DNA from: Actinomycetes bacterium
GTDB taxonomy: Bacteria > Actinomycetota > Actinomycetes > Propionibacteriales > Propionibacteriaceae
Direction of reading: 5' to 3'
Assembly (NCBI GenBank): GCA_023392635.1
Contig: JAEVYS010000082.1
Coordinates: 1 to 25,199, forward strand
DNA length: 25,199 nucleotides
Both the position numbers and the translations under genes were made by a program. This document shows positions 1-6,331 of this stretch, piece by piece (position 1 is the first letter of the stretch; the number at the start of each line of letters is the position of its first letter). The notes beneath the pieces were generated by a model, which worked only from the letters and a program-made list of their open reading frames with translations, was not told the DNA's origin and did no database searches.

Positions 1-789
1 GTCGAGGCGGTCGCCGACGCCGCTCAGCGTGAAGCCGACGCCGTCGGCCCAGCCGTGGATCGACAGGCCGGGGGCGCAGCCGGTGACCCGCTGCGGAGCC
101 ACCAGCCAGTCGATCGCCGCCAGCTCCGCCTGGATCTGGTGGGCGGTCTCGTACGCGAGCCGTGCCACCGCGTCGCTCGTGAGTTCACCCAGGCGGCTGC
201 GCAGCGCATGGTGGGCGTCGGGATCGCTGCCCAGGAGGGCACGCACCGAGCGCGCGTACCGGTCCCGGTCGTCGGGCAGGACGCCCCGGGCCTCCGCCAG
301 CGAGCGGGCGGCGTCATCCAGCCCGGTGCCCGTGAGGTGCAGCGGCCAGGCGCGCAGCACGCCGCTGCGCGCCAGCGCGAGCCGTTCGACACCCAGGTAG
401 GGACCGAAGGCGGACGGCGGGACGGCGTCGACCACGAGCTGGAGTCCGGGACGCGAGGGGGCGTCGTCGAGGACGAGCCAGCCGATCAGCTCGGTGCCGC
501 CGCGAAGGCGGTTCCACCGCGGCAGTGATCGTTCGAGGAGGTTCCGCTCCAGCCAGGCGGCCTCCGGCACCGAGCAGCAGACGATCGCGTCGACCCCGGC
601 CACCTGCGCAACCATCCGGCGCAGGTGGCGCCGGTCCCGCAGGTCACCGGCGTAGGACCGCACACGCGAGCGGAGGTCGGTGGCACGCCCGATGTAGATC
701 ACGCGCCCGGCGCCGTCGCGGAACCGGTACACCCCCGGCTCGGTGGGCAGCACGGCGGCAGCCGTCCGCACGACCGCCGCTCCCGCCAC
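1..789 (-). CDS. GIY-YIG nuclease family protein (UvrC/Cho-like), 3' end beyond the window
   Basis: The open frame reads 263 codons from a GTG at 789 to the window edge without a stop, so the C-terminus is missing. Residues 15-95 form a GIY-YIG endonuclease domain like the N-terminus of UvrC: PGVYRF at 18-23, YIG at 32-34, the arginine-rich LRSRVRSY at 39-46, and a LERNLLE helix whose Glu81 matches the catalytic glutamate of UvrC, followed by PRWN. The visible C-terminal part is Ala/Leu/Arg-rich and was not recognised. Known family members nick DNA 5' or 3' of a lesion; in many Actinobacteria such a domain is fused behind a DEDDh exonuclease, but here the protein starts directly with GIY-YIG. 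The start was chosen because the domain begins about 15 residues later and a -10-like hexamer lies 6 nt upstream, suggesting a leaderless message. It lies 27 bp downstream of the epimerase-like gene on the same strand. A DNA-repair role is inferred. Confidence 0.8.
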   Translation of the reverse strand, partial: MAGAAVVRTAAAVLPTEPGVYRFRDGAGRVIYIGRATDLRSRVRSYAGDLRDRRHLRRMVAQVAGVDAIVCCSVPEAAWLERNLLERSLPRWNRLRGGTELIGWLVLDDAPSRPGLQLVVDAVPPSAFGPYLGVERLALARSGVLRAWPLHLTGTGLDDAARSLAEARGVLPDDRDRYARSVRALLGSDPDAHHALRSRLGELTSDAVARLAYETAHQIQAELAAIDWLVAPQRVTGCAPGLSIHGWADGVGFTLSGVGDRLD

Positions 790-795
790 CGCTGC

Positions 796-801
796 AGGAT
801 A
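796..801 (-). promoter_or_regulatory. -10 element of a probable leaderless promoter (GIY-YIG gene)
   Basis: Read on the minus strand the hexamer is TATCCT, fitting the actinobacterial TANNNT pattern. Exactly 6 nt separate it from the GTG at 789, so transcription would begin at or next to the start codon. No convincing -35 box or Shine-Dalgarno sequence is visible. Confidence 0.45.
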
Positions 802-816
802 CGGCGGCCCGCGGGG

Positions 817-1836
817 CTAGGGACGGTAGGCCCCCACCAGCCGGTCGAACAGCGCGTTCGCGCGCTCGTCGACCTGGCGACGGTCCGGGTCGGCGTCGTG
901 CCAGGCCACGATCTCGCGGGCGCCCCGGGCGAAGGTGGTCAGCGCACGCCAGCCCGGGACGACCGAGCGGACCAGGCTGTTGTCGAACACCATCGAGTGC
1001 GCCTTGTCGCCGAGCAGTCCCGCGCCGACCTCCGGGTCGTGGGCGGCGATCACCTCCGACGGGACGTGCACCAGCACCGGCTCCACGCCCGCCGCGGCGG
1101 CGAGGTCGGCGTAGATCCGGTTCCACGGGAGCGCCTCGTCGGAGGTGATGTGGAACGCCTGCCCCAGCGTCCGCGGCTCACCGAAGAGGCCGACGAAGGC
1201 GGCGGCGAAGTCACGGGAATGGGTGAGCGTCCACAACGACGTACCGTCGCCGGGCACGACCACCGGCAGCCCCCGGCGCATCCGGTCCACGACCGTCCAC
1301 CCGCCCTCGACCGGCACCGAGGTGGCGTCATAGGTGTGCGACGGGCGCACGATCGTCATCGGGAAGCCGGTCTCCCGGTAGGTGGCGACCAGCAGGTCCT
1401 CGCACGCGATCTTGTCCCTGGAGTACTGCCAGAACGGATTGCGCAACGGCGTCGACTCGGTCACCGGCAGGCGGGCGGGCGGGGTCTGGTAGGCCGAGGC
1501 CGAGCTGATGAAGATGTACTGGCCGGTGCGTCCGCCGAACAACTCGATGTCGCTGCGGACGTGGTCGGGCACGAAGCAGAGGAAGTCGACGACCACGTCG
1601 AACCGCTGATCGCCGAGGGCGGCGCGCACCGCGGAGGCGTCCCGGACGTCGGCGGCGAGGAGCCGGACGTCCGCGGGCAGCCCCGGCCGGCCCTTGCCGG
1701 CACTGCGGCCCCGGTTCAACACCGTCACGCGGTGGCCGAGGGCACTGGCGCGGCGGACCACCTCCGTACTGATCGTCCCGGTGCCGCCGATGACGAGCAC
1801 GCCCAGGCTCGAGGCGGTGCTGTCGGCAAGGTTCAT
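817..1836 (-). CDS. NAD-dependent epimerase/dehydratase family protein (extended SDR)
   Basis: 339 residues. An N-terminal Rossmann motif GGTGTIS follows the first beta strand (VLVIGGTG, about residues 13-20), DVVVDFLCF is the conserved core strand, FISSASAY carries the catalytic serine region, and YSRDK at 138-142 is the YxxxK catalytic pair. These mark an extended short-chain dehydrogenase that binds NAD(P) and probably acts on a sugar or sugar nucleotide; the substrate cannot be read from sequence. The ATG start overlaps the TGA of the upstream lacI-type gene by 4 bp (ATGA), so the two are almost certainly co-translated, and its job may lie in the sugar pathway the regulator senses. A much longer open frame runs upstream on this strand but overlaps the regulator and has no domain support. 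It could also be an RNA-binding CSP41-like relative, which is less likely given the intact catalytic pair. Confidence 0.85.
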   Translation of the reverse strand: MNLADSTASSLGVLVIGGTGTISTEVVRRASALGHRVTVLNRGRSAGKGRPGLPADVRLLAADVRDASAVRAALGDQRFDVVVDFLCFVPDHVRSDIELFGGRTGQYIFISSASAYQTPPARLPVTESTPLRNPFWQYSRDKIACEDLLVATYRETGFPMTIVRPSHTYDATSVPVEGGWTVVDRMRRGLPVVVPGDGTSLWTLTHSRDFAAAFVGLFGEPRTLGQAFHITSDEALPWNRIYADLAAAAGVEPVLVHVPSEVIAAHDPEVGAGLLGDKAHSMVFDNSLVRSVVPGWRALTTFARGAREIVAWHDADPDRRQVDERANALFDRLVGAYRP

Positions 1837-2900
1837 TCGGCCTCCGTTCGGGTCGGTACGGGCGCGGGGGGCGCTGTACTGGCCCGCACGACCAGCGTGG
1901 CGGGCAGCAGCAGGTGCTCCTCCTTGGTGCGCCCCGCGAGGAGCTCCAGCAGCAGCCGGACCGCCTCGGCGCCCATCTGGTGGAGCGGCTGGGCGACCGT
2001 CGTCAGCGCCGGCACGGCGTTCGCCGCCTCCGGCACGTTGTCGAAACCCACCACGGACAGGTCCTCCGGGACGCGGAGCCCCAGCTCCGCGGCGATCTCG
2101 AGGACCCGGATCGCGGACAGGTCGTTGGCGGAGAACACCGCGGTCGGCCGGTGGGGCAGGGTGAGCAGCTGCCGGGCGGCGTCGGTGGTCTCGGCGGCCC
2201 GGTAGCCGCCGACCCGGACGAGTTCGGGATCGAACGGGATGCCCGCCGCCTCGAGCGCCTGGCGATAGCCCTGTTCGCGGAGTTGGGCAGAGACCAGGTC
2301 GGTGCGCCCGCGGACATGGGCGATCCGGCGATGACCGAGCTCGATGAGGTGTTGGGTCGCCGCCCTCGCGCCCCCGACGTTGTCGGCCTCGACGGTGCTG
2401 GGACCGGGCCTGCCGGTGTGGGGGTCGACCGCCACCACCGGGATGGTCCCGTCGGTGACCGTGGCGGTCGGGGCGACGATGACGGCGCCGTCGATGAGGG
2501 TCCCCGCCAGCCGCGACAGCGAGCGGCGTTCCCAGCCGACCTGGTTGTGCTCGAGATTGCCCGAATAGGCCAGCAACTCGTACCCCGTGCCCTCTGCGGC
2601 GCTCGAGATGCCCTTGAGGAGCTCGGTGGAGAACGGCTCGAACTCGGGCACGAGGATGCCGATGACATTGGTGCTGTGCCGACGAAGGCTGCTGGCGACG
2701 AGCGAGGACTCGTACCCGAGGTCGGCGACGACGTCCATGACCCTGTCGTAGGTCTCGGGAGCCACGCCGTACCGGTCGTTGATCACCTTGGACACCGTCG
2801 AGACCGACACCCCGGCGAGCCGGGCGACGTCGATGATCGTCGCCCTTGCCGTCCCGGTCCGCTGCGATCCGCGGCGGGGCCGACTGGCGTTGACTGTCAC
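1833..2900 (-). CDS. LacI-family transcriptional regulator (probable BxlR-like repressor)
   Basis: 355 residues from a GTG start. Residues about 20-64 are a LacI helix-turn-helix (ATIIDVARLAGVSVSTVSKV), followed by the hinge and a periplasmic-binding-protein-like effector domain starting at VIGILVPEF and ending near the C-terminus (LSVVGFDN, TTVAQPLHQMG). Such proteins dimerise, bind a short palindrome and release it on binding a sugar. It is divergent from the xylo-oligosaccharide importer operon, and two LacI-type palindromes lie in the 149-bp gap directly on that operon's -35 box, so repression of the operon is the natural inference; xylobiose or a relative would be the inducer. The arrangement matches bxlR in Streptomyces xylobiose systems. 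The gene is coupled to the downstream epimerase-like gene. There is no Shine-Dalgarno before the GTG, but a TANNNT hexamer lies 6 nt upstream. Confidence 0.93.
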   Translation of the reverse strand: MTVNASRPRRGSQRTGTARATIIDVARLAGVSVSTVSKVINDRYGVAPETYDRVMDVVADLGYESSLVASSLRRHSTNVIGILVPEFEPFSTELLKGISSAAEGTGYELLAYSGNLEHNQVGWERRSLSRLAGTLIDGAVIVAPTATVTDGTIPVVAVDPHTGRPGPSTVEADNVGGARAATQHLIELGHRRIAHVRGRTDLVSAQLREQGYRQALEAAGIPFDPELVRVGGYRAAETTDAARQLLTLPHRPTAVFSANDLSAIRVLEIAAELGLRVPEDLSVVGFDNVPEAANAVPALTTVAQPLHQMGAEAVRLLLELLAGRTKEEHLLLPATLVVRASTAPPAPVPTRTEAE

Positions 2901-2906
2901 GGCGCA

Positions 2907-2912
2907 ACGCTA
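2907..2912 (-). promoter_or_regulatory. -10 element of a probable leaderless promoter (lacI-type gene)
   Basis: On the minus strand the hexamer is TAGCGT, 6 nt before the GTG at 2900, and no ribosome binding site is visible. A 5-bp inverted repeat (GGCGC / GCGCC, 2920-2933) lies in the spacer region upstream. The -35 is not recognisable. Confidence 0.4.
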
Positions 2913-2945
2913 GCCCATCGGCGCCAGAGCGCCACACAGCTGTAA

Positions 2946-2970
2946 CGATAACGTTATCGAAAACGTTTGA
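2946..2970. promoter_or_regulatory. Two adjacent LacI-type operators
   Basis: CGATAACGTTATCG at 2946-2959 is a perfect 14-bp palindrome with the central CG typical of LacI-family operators. Immediately beside it AAACGTTT at 2961-2968 is a second perfect palindrome within TCGAAAACGTTTGA. Their centres are 12 bp apart, slightly more than one helical turn, so two dimers would bind nearly the same face. The second site runs into the TTGACA -35 of the importer operon, so bound repressor would exclude RNA polymerase. Confidence 0.82.
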
Positions 2971-2995
2971 CACCTCTGGGGGGCGATGCGAGGAT
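2967..2995 (+). promoter_or_regulatory. Promoter of the xylo-oligosaccharide operon
   Basis: A perfect -35 TTGACA at 2967-2972 is followed by a 17-bp spacer and GAGGAT at 2990-2995 (three of six matches to TATAAT). The expected start of transcription is near 3002, giving a leader of about 48 nt. The -35 overlaps the second LacI operator. Confidence 0.65.
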
Positions 2996-3000
2996 CGCGA

Positions 3001-3020
3001 TTGGCAGGAACCCCTGCCAA
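3001..3020 (+). promoter_or_regulatory. Inverted repeat at the start of the operon leader
   Basis: TTGGCAGG (3001-3008) and CCTGCCAA (3013-3020) form a perfect 8-bp inverted repeat around AACC. It sits at the predicted transcription start, so it could be a 5'-terminal RNA hairpin that stabilises the message or a DNA site for a second regulator. It does not resemble the AACGTT operators upstream. Confidence 0.55.
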
Positions 3021-3049
3021 CGGTCAAAGAGGACTGAGAGGTCTTTCGT

Positions 3050-4369
3050 ATGCAGTGGACAGTCAAGGGCCCAGCATTCATCGCTCTGGGCGCGAGCGCG
3101 GCGCTCCTACTCGCCGCCTGCACGGGCAGTGGCACCCCGTCAGCCGGCACGTCAGGGTCGGCCCCCGCCTCGTCGAGCGCCCCGGTCACGATGACCTTCT
3201 GGCACAACTCGACCACGGGTGATGGCAAGAAGTACTGGGAGGACACGGTCGCGGCGTTCACCAAGGAACACCCGAACGTCACCATCAACATCCAGGCCAT
3301 CCAGAACGAGGACATGGACGGAAAGCTGCAGACCGCCCTCAACTCCGGTGACGACCCGACCATCTTCATGGCCCGCGGTGGCGGCAAGCTCGCCGACGTC
3401 GTGGCGGCCGACCAGGTGATGGACATCACCGACAAGATCAGCCCCGACGTCAAGACCGCCCTGGGCGACGGCATCTTCAGCGCGTTCACCGTTGACGGCA
3501 AGATCTACGGCATGCCCACCTCGGTGCTGCCCGGCGGCATCTACTACAGCAAGGACCTCTTCAAGAAGGCCGGCATCGACGCCACGCCGACCACGTTCGA
3601 CGAACTGAACGCGGCCGTGAGCAAGCTGAAGGCCGCGGGGATCGCCCCGATCGCGCTGGGTGGCAAGGACGCCTGGCCGGCAGCCCACTGGTACTACTTC
3701 ATGGCCCTGCGCGACTGCTCCAAGGACGTGATGGACAAGGCGGCGGCGGAGAAGGACTTCTCCGACCCGTGCTGGCTGAAGGCCGGCGAGGATCTCAAGG
3801 CCTTCGCAGGCACCGATCCGTTCAACAAGGGCTACCTCACCACCTCTGCCCAGCAGGGTGCGGGCAGCTCGGCCGGCATGATCGCCAACCACAAGGCCGC
3901 CATGGAGCTGATGGGCGCGTGGGATCCCGGAGTCATCGCCGACCTCACCCCCGACAAGAAGGCCCTGCCCGACCTGGGCTGGTTCCCGTTCCCCGCAGTG
4001 AACGGTGGCGCGGGTGACCCGACCGCGATGATGGGTGGCTCCGACGGATTCGCCTGCCGCAAGAGCGCGCCGGCCGAGTGCCTCGACTTCCTGAACTTCA
4101 TCGCCAACAAGGCCAACCAGGAGGGCTACGCGACCGCGTTCAAGACCCTGCCGGCCAACAAGGACGCCAAGGGCGTCGTGACCGACCCGGCCCTCCAGGA
4201 CGTCCTCGCGTCCTACGACAAGGCCGCCTACGTCATGCTCTGGCTGGACACCATGTACGGCCAGAACGTCGGCAACGCCCTCAACGGCGGCGTGGTCAAC
4301 ATGCTGGCGGGCAAGGGCCAGCCGGCCGACATCGTCGCGGCAGTGAAGAGCGCAGCCGCGAAGGGCTGA
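3050..4369 (+). CDS. Sugar ABC transporter substrate-binding lipoprotein (CUT1, probable xylo-oligosaccharide)
   Basis: 439 residues. Residues 1-24 are a lipoprotein signal: a hydrophobic stretch ending LLLAAC, with Cys24 as the lipidated residue, then a Ser/Thr/Gly/Ala-rich linker to about 45. The mature part begins VTMTFWHNS and has the type-1 solute-binding fold (DDPTIFMARGGGKLADV, GKIYGMPTSVLPGGIYYSKDLFKKAGID). Length fits family 1 binding proteins. A GAGAGG ribosome site lies 8 nt before the ATG. It is the first gene of the operon, directly before two CUT1 permeases and three xylan-side-chain or backbone enzymes, which suggests xylobiose or longer, possibly substituted, xylo-oligosaccharides as ligands (BxlE-like); the ligand itself is inferred. 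Expected location: the outer face of the cytoplasmic membrane. Confidence 0.92.
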   Translation: MQWTVKGPAFIALGASAALLLAACTGSGTPSAGTSGSAPASSSAPVTMTFWHNSTTGDGKKYWEDTVAAFTKEHPNVTINIQAIQNEDMDGKLQTALNSGDDPTIFMARGGGKLADVVAADQVMDITDKISPDVKTALGDGIFSAFTVDGKIYGMPTSVLPGGIYYSKDLFKKAGIDATPTTFDELNAAVSKLKAAGIAPIALGGKDAWPAAHWYYFMALRDCSKDVMDKAAAEKDFSDPCWLKAGEDLKAFAGTDPFNKGYLTTSAQQGAGSSAGMIANHKAAMELMGAWDPGVIADLTPDKKALPDLGWFPFPAVNGGAGDPTAMMGGSDGFACRKSAPAECLDFLNFIANKANQEGYATAFKTLPANKDAKGVVTDPALQDVLASYDKAAYVMLWLDTMYGQNVGNALNGGVVNMLAGKGQPADIVAAVKSAAAKG

Positions 4370-4380
4370 GCACCTCCCTC

Positions 4381-5394
4381 ATGAGCGACTCACTGACCGC
4401 AGTGCCGCAGCGCTCGTCGGGTTCCGGTTCGGTGCGGCGCGACGCCCCTTCGGCGTCGCGCCGGGCCGGCCGGGCCAGGGCCGACTGGCGCAAGCGCCTG
4501 GAGATCGCGGTCCTGGCCGGACCGGCGATCGTGATGTTCCTGGCCTTCGTCATCTTCCCCGTGTTCATGGCGGCGTACTACGGCTTCTTCCGGTGGAAGG
4601 GCTTCGGCGCTCCCACGAACTTCATCGGGCTGCAGAACTACGTCACGATCTTCAACGACCAGAACTTCCGCGACGCCCTCGTCCACAACGGCTTCATCCT
4701 GGTGATGTCACTGGTGATGCAGGGGCCGGCCGCGGTCGCCTTCGCCCTCCTGCTCAACCAGAACATTCGGGGCAGGTCACTGATCCGGGTCCTGATCTTC
4801 GTCCCGTACGTGATCTCCGAGGTCATCGTCGGCACCGGCTGGGGCTTGATGCTGCAGTTCACCGGAGCGGTGAACGACATGCTCACGAACATGGGCCTCG
4901 GCGCCTTCGCCCACGACTGGATCGCTGACCCGAACATCGCCATCTGGACCTTGATGGTGATCATTTCCTGGAAGTACATCGGCTTCGCGATCATCCTGAT
5001 GCTGGCCGGCATCCAGGGCGTGCCCGAGGAGTTGTACGAGGCCGCCGCGATCGACGGCGCCTCCTACTGGCAGATCCAGCGCTGGATCACCCTGCCACTG
5101 CTCGGCCCGACCATCCGGGTCTGGGCGTTCCTCTCGATCATCGGTTCGCTACAGCTGTTCGACCTCGTCTACATCATCTGGGGCCAGTACGTGGCGTCCA
5201 CCGCCGGCACTTCCACAATGGCGACGTACATGGTGCGTGAGGGCAGGCTCGCCGGGAACTACGGCTTCGGCAACGCCGTCGCCGTGGTCATCTTCATCAT
5301 CTCGCTCGCCATCGCCTTGACCTACCAGCGGTTCGTGCTCCGTCGGGACACCGAAGGGGCACTGACGCAGGGCCCGGAAGGGAAGCGGAAGTAA
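4381..5394 (+). CDS. Carbohydrate ABC transporter permease (CUT1, MalF-type)
   Basis: 337 residues. A basic Ser/Arg-rich cytoplasmic N-terminus (1-38) precedes about six membrane segments, the first being AVLAGPAIVMFLAFVIFPVFM. The EAA loop that contacts the ATPase is EELYEAAAIDGASYWQIQRW followed by ITLPLL. FGLQNY-like text (FIGLQNYVTIFND) after TM1 is typical of MalF/UgpA proteins. The ATG was chosen because it lies 11 nt after the binding-protein stop and gives the usual N-terminus; the frame is open further upstream but overlaps the binding-protein gene. No good Shine-Dalgarno is visible, so translation probably depends on the upstream gene. It forms the membrane channel with the next gene. 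Confidence 0.92.
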   Translation: MSDSLTAVPQRSSGSGSVRRDAPSASRRAGRARADWRKRLEIAVLAGPAIVMFLAFVIFPVFMAAYYGFFRWKGFGAPTNFIGLQNYVTIFNDQNFRDALVHNGFILVMSLVMQGPAAVAFALLLNQNIRGRSLIRVLIFVPYVISEVIVGTGWGLMLQFTGAVNDMLTNMGLGAFAHDWIADPNIAIWTLMVIISWKYIGFAIILMLAGIQGVPEELYEAAAIDGASYWQIQRWITLPLLGPTIRVWAFLSIIGSLQLFDLVYIIWGQYVASTAGTSTMATYMVREGRLAGNYGFGNAVAVVIFIISLAIALTYQRFVLRRDTEGALTQGPEGKRK

Positions 5395-6278
5395 TGTCGC
5401 AGGCAACTCTCACCGCACGCGCCTCCTCGCGCCGCCGCACCGCTACCGGCGGCACCCGCGGCGCGAGCTGGGGCAGCCCCACCACCTATCTCGTTGCCAC
5501 GGTGCTGATCGCGGTCTGCATCGCACCCGTGCTGTACATCATCATCGGCGGCTTCAGGAGCAACTCCCAGATCACCGTCGACCCGTCCGGGTGGCCCGAT
5601 CCCTGGGTGCTCTCCAACTACACGTCGGTGCTCACGAGCAGCTTGTTCTGGCAGCAGTTCGGCAACTCGATGATCTCCGGGGTCGCCACCACGGCTGCCA
5701 CGGTCGCGCTCGCCCTGATGGCCAGCTTCGTGATCGCCCGGTACAGCTTCGCGGGCCGCAATGCGATGTACTCGCTGTTCGCCTCGGGGCTGATGTTCCC
5801 GATCACCGTGGCGATCACACCGCTGTACCTGCTGATCAAGAACCTCGGGCTGACCAACAACCTGCTCGGGGTCATCCTGCCGCAGATCGCCTTCGCGCTG
5901 CCGATCGCGGTGATCATCCTGGTGCCGTTCCTGGCCGCGATCCCGAAGGAACTCGAGGAGGCCGCCGCCATCGACGGCGCGAGCCGGCTCGGCTTCTTCT
6001 TCCGGATGGTGCTGCCGCTCTCGCTGCCGGGCGTGATCACCACCGGCATCCTCACGTTCGTCAACGCGTGGAACCAGTACCTGCTCCCGCTGTTCATCCT
6101 CAACGAGTCGAAGATGTACACGCTGCCCCTCGGCGTCCAGGCATTCTCCTCCGAGCACTCGGTCGACACCGCAGCCGTCCTCGCCTTCACGTCCCTCTCG
6201 ATGATCCCCGCCCTGGTGTTCTTCAGCATCTTCGAGCGTCGCATCGTCGGCGGGCTCACCGGCGCCGTCAAGGGCTGA
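5394..6278 (+). CDS. Carbohydrate ABC transporter permease (CUT1, MalG-type)
   Basis: 294 residues. Basic N-terminus followed by about six membrane segments (TYLVATVLIAVCIAPVLYII is the first). The EAA loop is KELEEAAAIDGASRLGFFFR followed by MVLPLSLPG, where the ATPase docks. The C-terminus ends ERRIVGGLTGAVKG, the classical MalG-type ending. Its ATG shares the A of the TAA stop of the preceding permease (1-nt overlap), indicating translational coupling. With that permease it forms the heterodimeric importer channel. No ATPase gene follows, unlike most complete ABC loci. Confidence 0.93.
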   Translation: MSQATLTARASSRRRTATGGTRGASWGSPTTYLVATVLIAVCIAPVLYIIIGGFRSNSQITVDPSGWPDPWVLSNYTSVLTSSLFWQQFGNSMISGVATTAATVALALMASFVIARYSFAGRNAMYSLFASGLMFPITVAITPLYLLIKNLGLTNNLLGVILPQIAFALPIAVIILVPFLAAIPKELEEAAAIDGASRLGFFFRMVLPLSLPGVITTGILTFVNAWNQYLLPLFILNESKMYTLPLGVQAFSSEHSVDTAAVLAFTSLSMIPALVFFSIFERRIVGGLTGAVKG

Positions 6279-6316
6279 CGCGCGGAGCCCGCACCAACCC
6301 CCATCACTCACCCATG

Positions 6317-6322
6317 AAGGAG
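6317..6322 (+). promoter_or_regulatory. Shine-Dalgarno site that decides the GH3 start
   Basis: AAGGAG lies 9 nt before the GTG at 6332. The alternative in-frame ATG at 6314 would place this motif inside the coding sequence and has no ribosome site of its own, so the GTG is preferred. Confidence 0.7.
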
Positions 6323-6331
6323 CTGGGCCCT

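Noticed and set aside
625..2205. A 526-codon plus-strand open frame opposite the GIY-YIG and epimerase genes
   Set aside because: Composition is His/Gly/Arg-rich with no motif, and the opposite strand carries clear domains.
817..3501. An 894-codon open frame on the minus strand spanning the epimerase, the regulator region and the operon promoter
   Set aside because: Only its last 339 codons show a protein family; the rest lies antisense or out of frame to well-supported genes and a promoter. Such long frames are expected at this GC content.
4368..4380. CACCTCC before the first permease start, identical to the anti-Shine-Dalgarno end of 16S rRNA
   Set aside because: It cannot serve as a ribosome site and is likely chance in a C-rich 11-nt spacer; coupling to the upstream gene explains translation.
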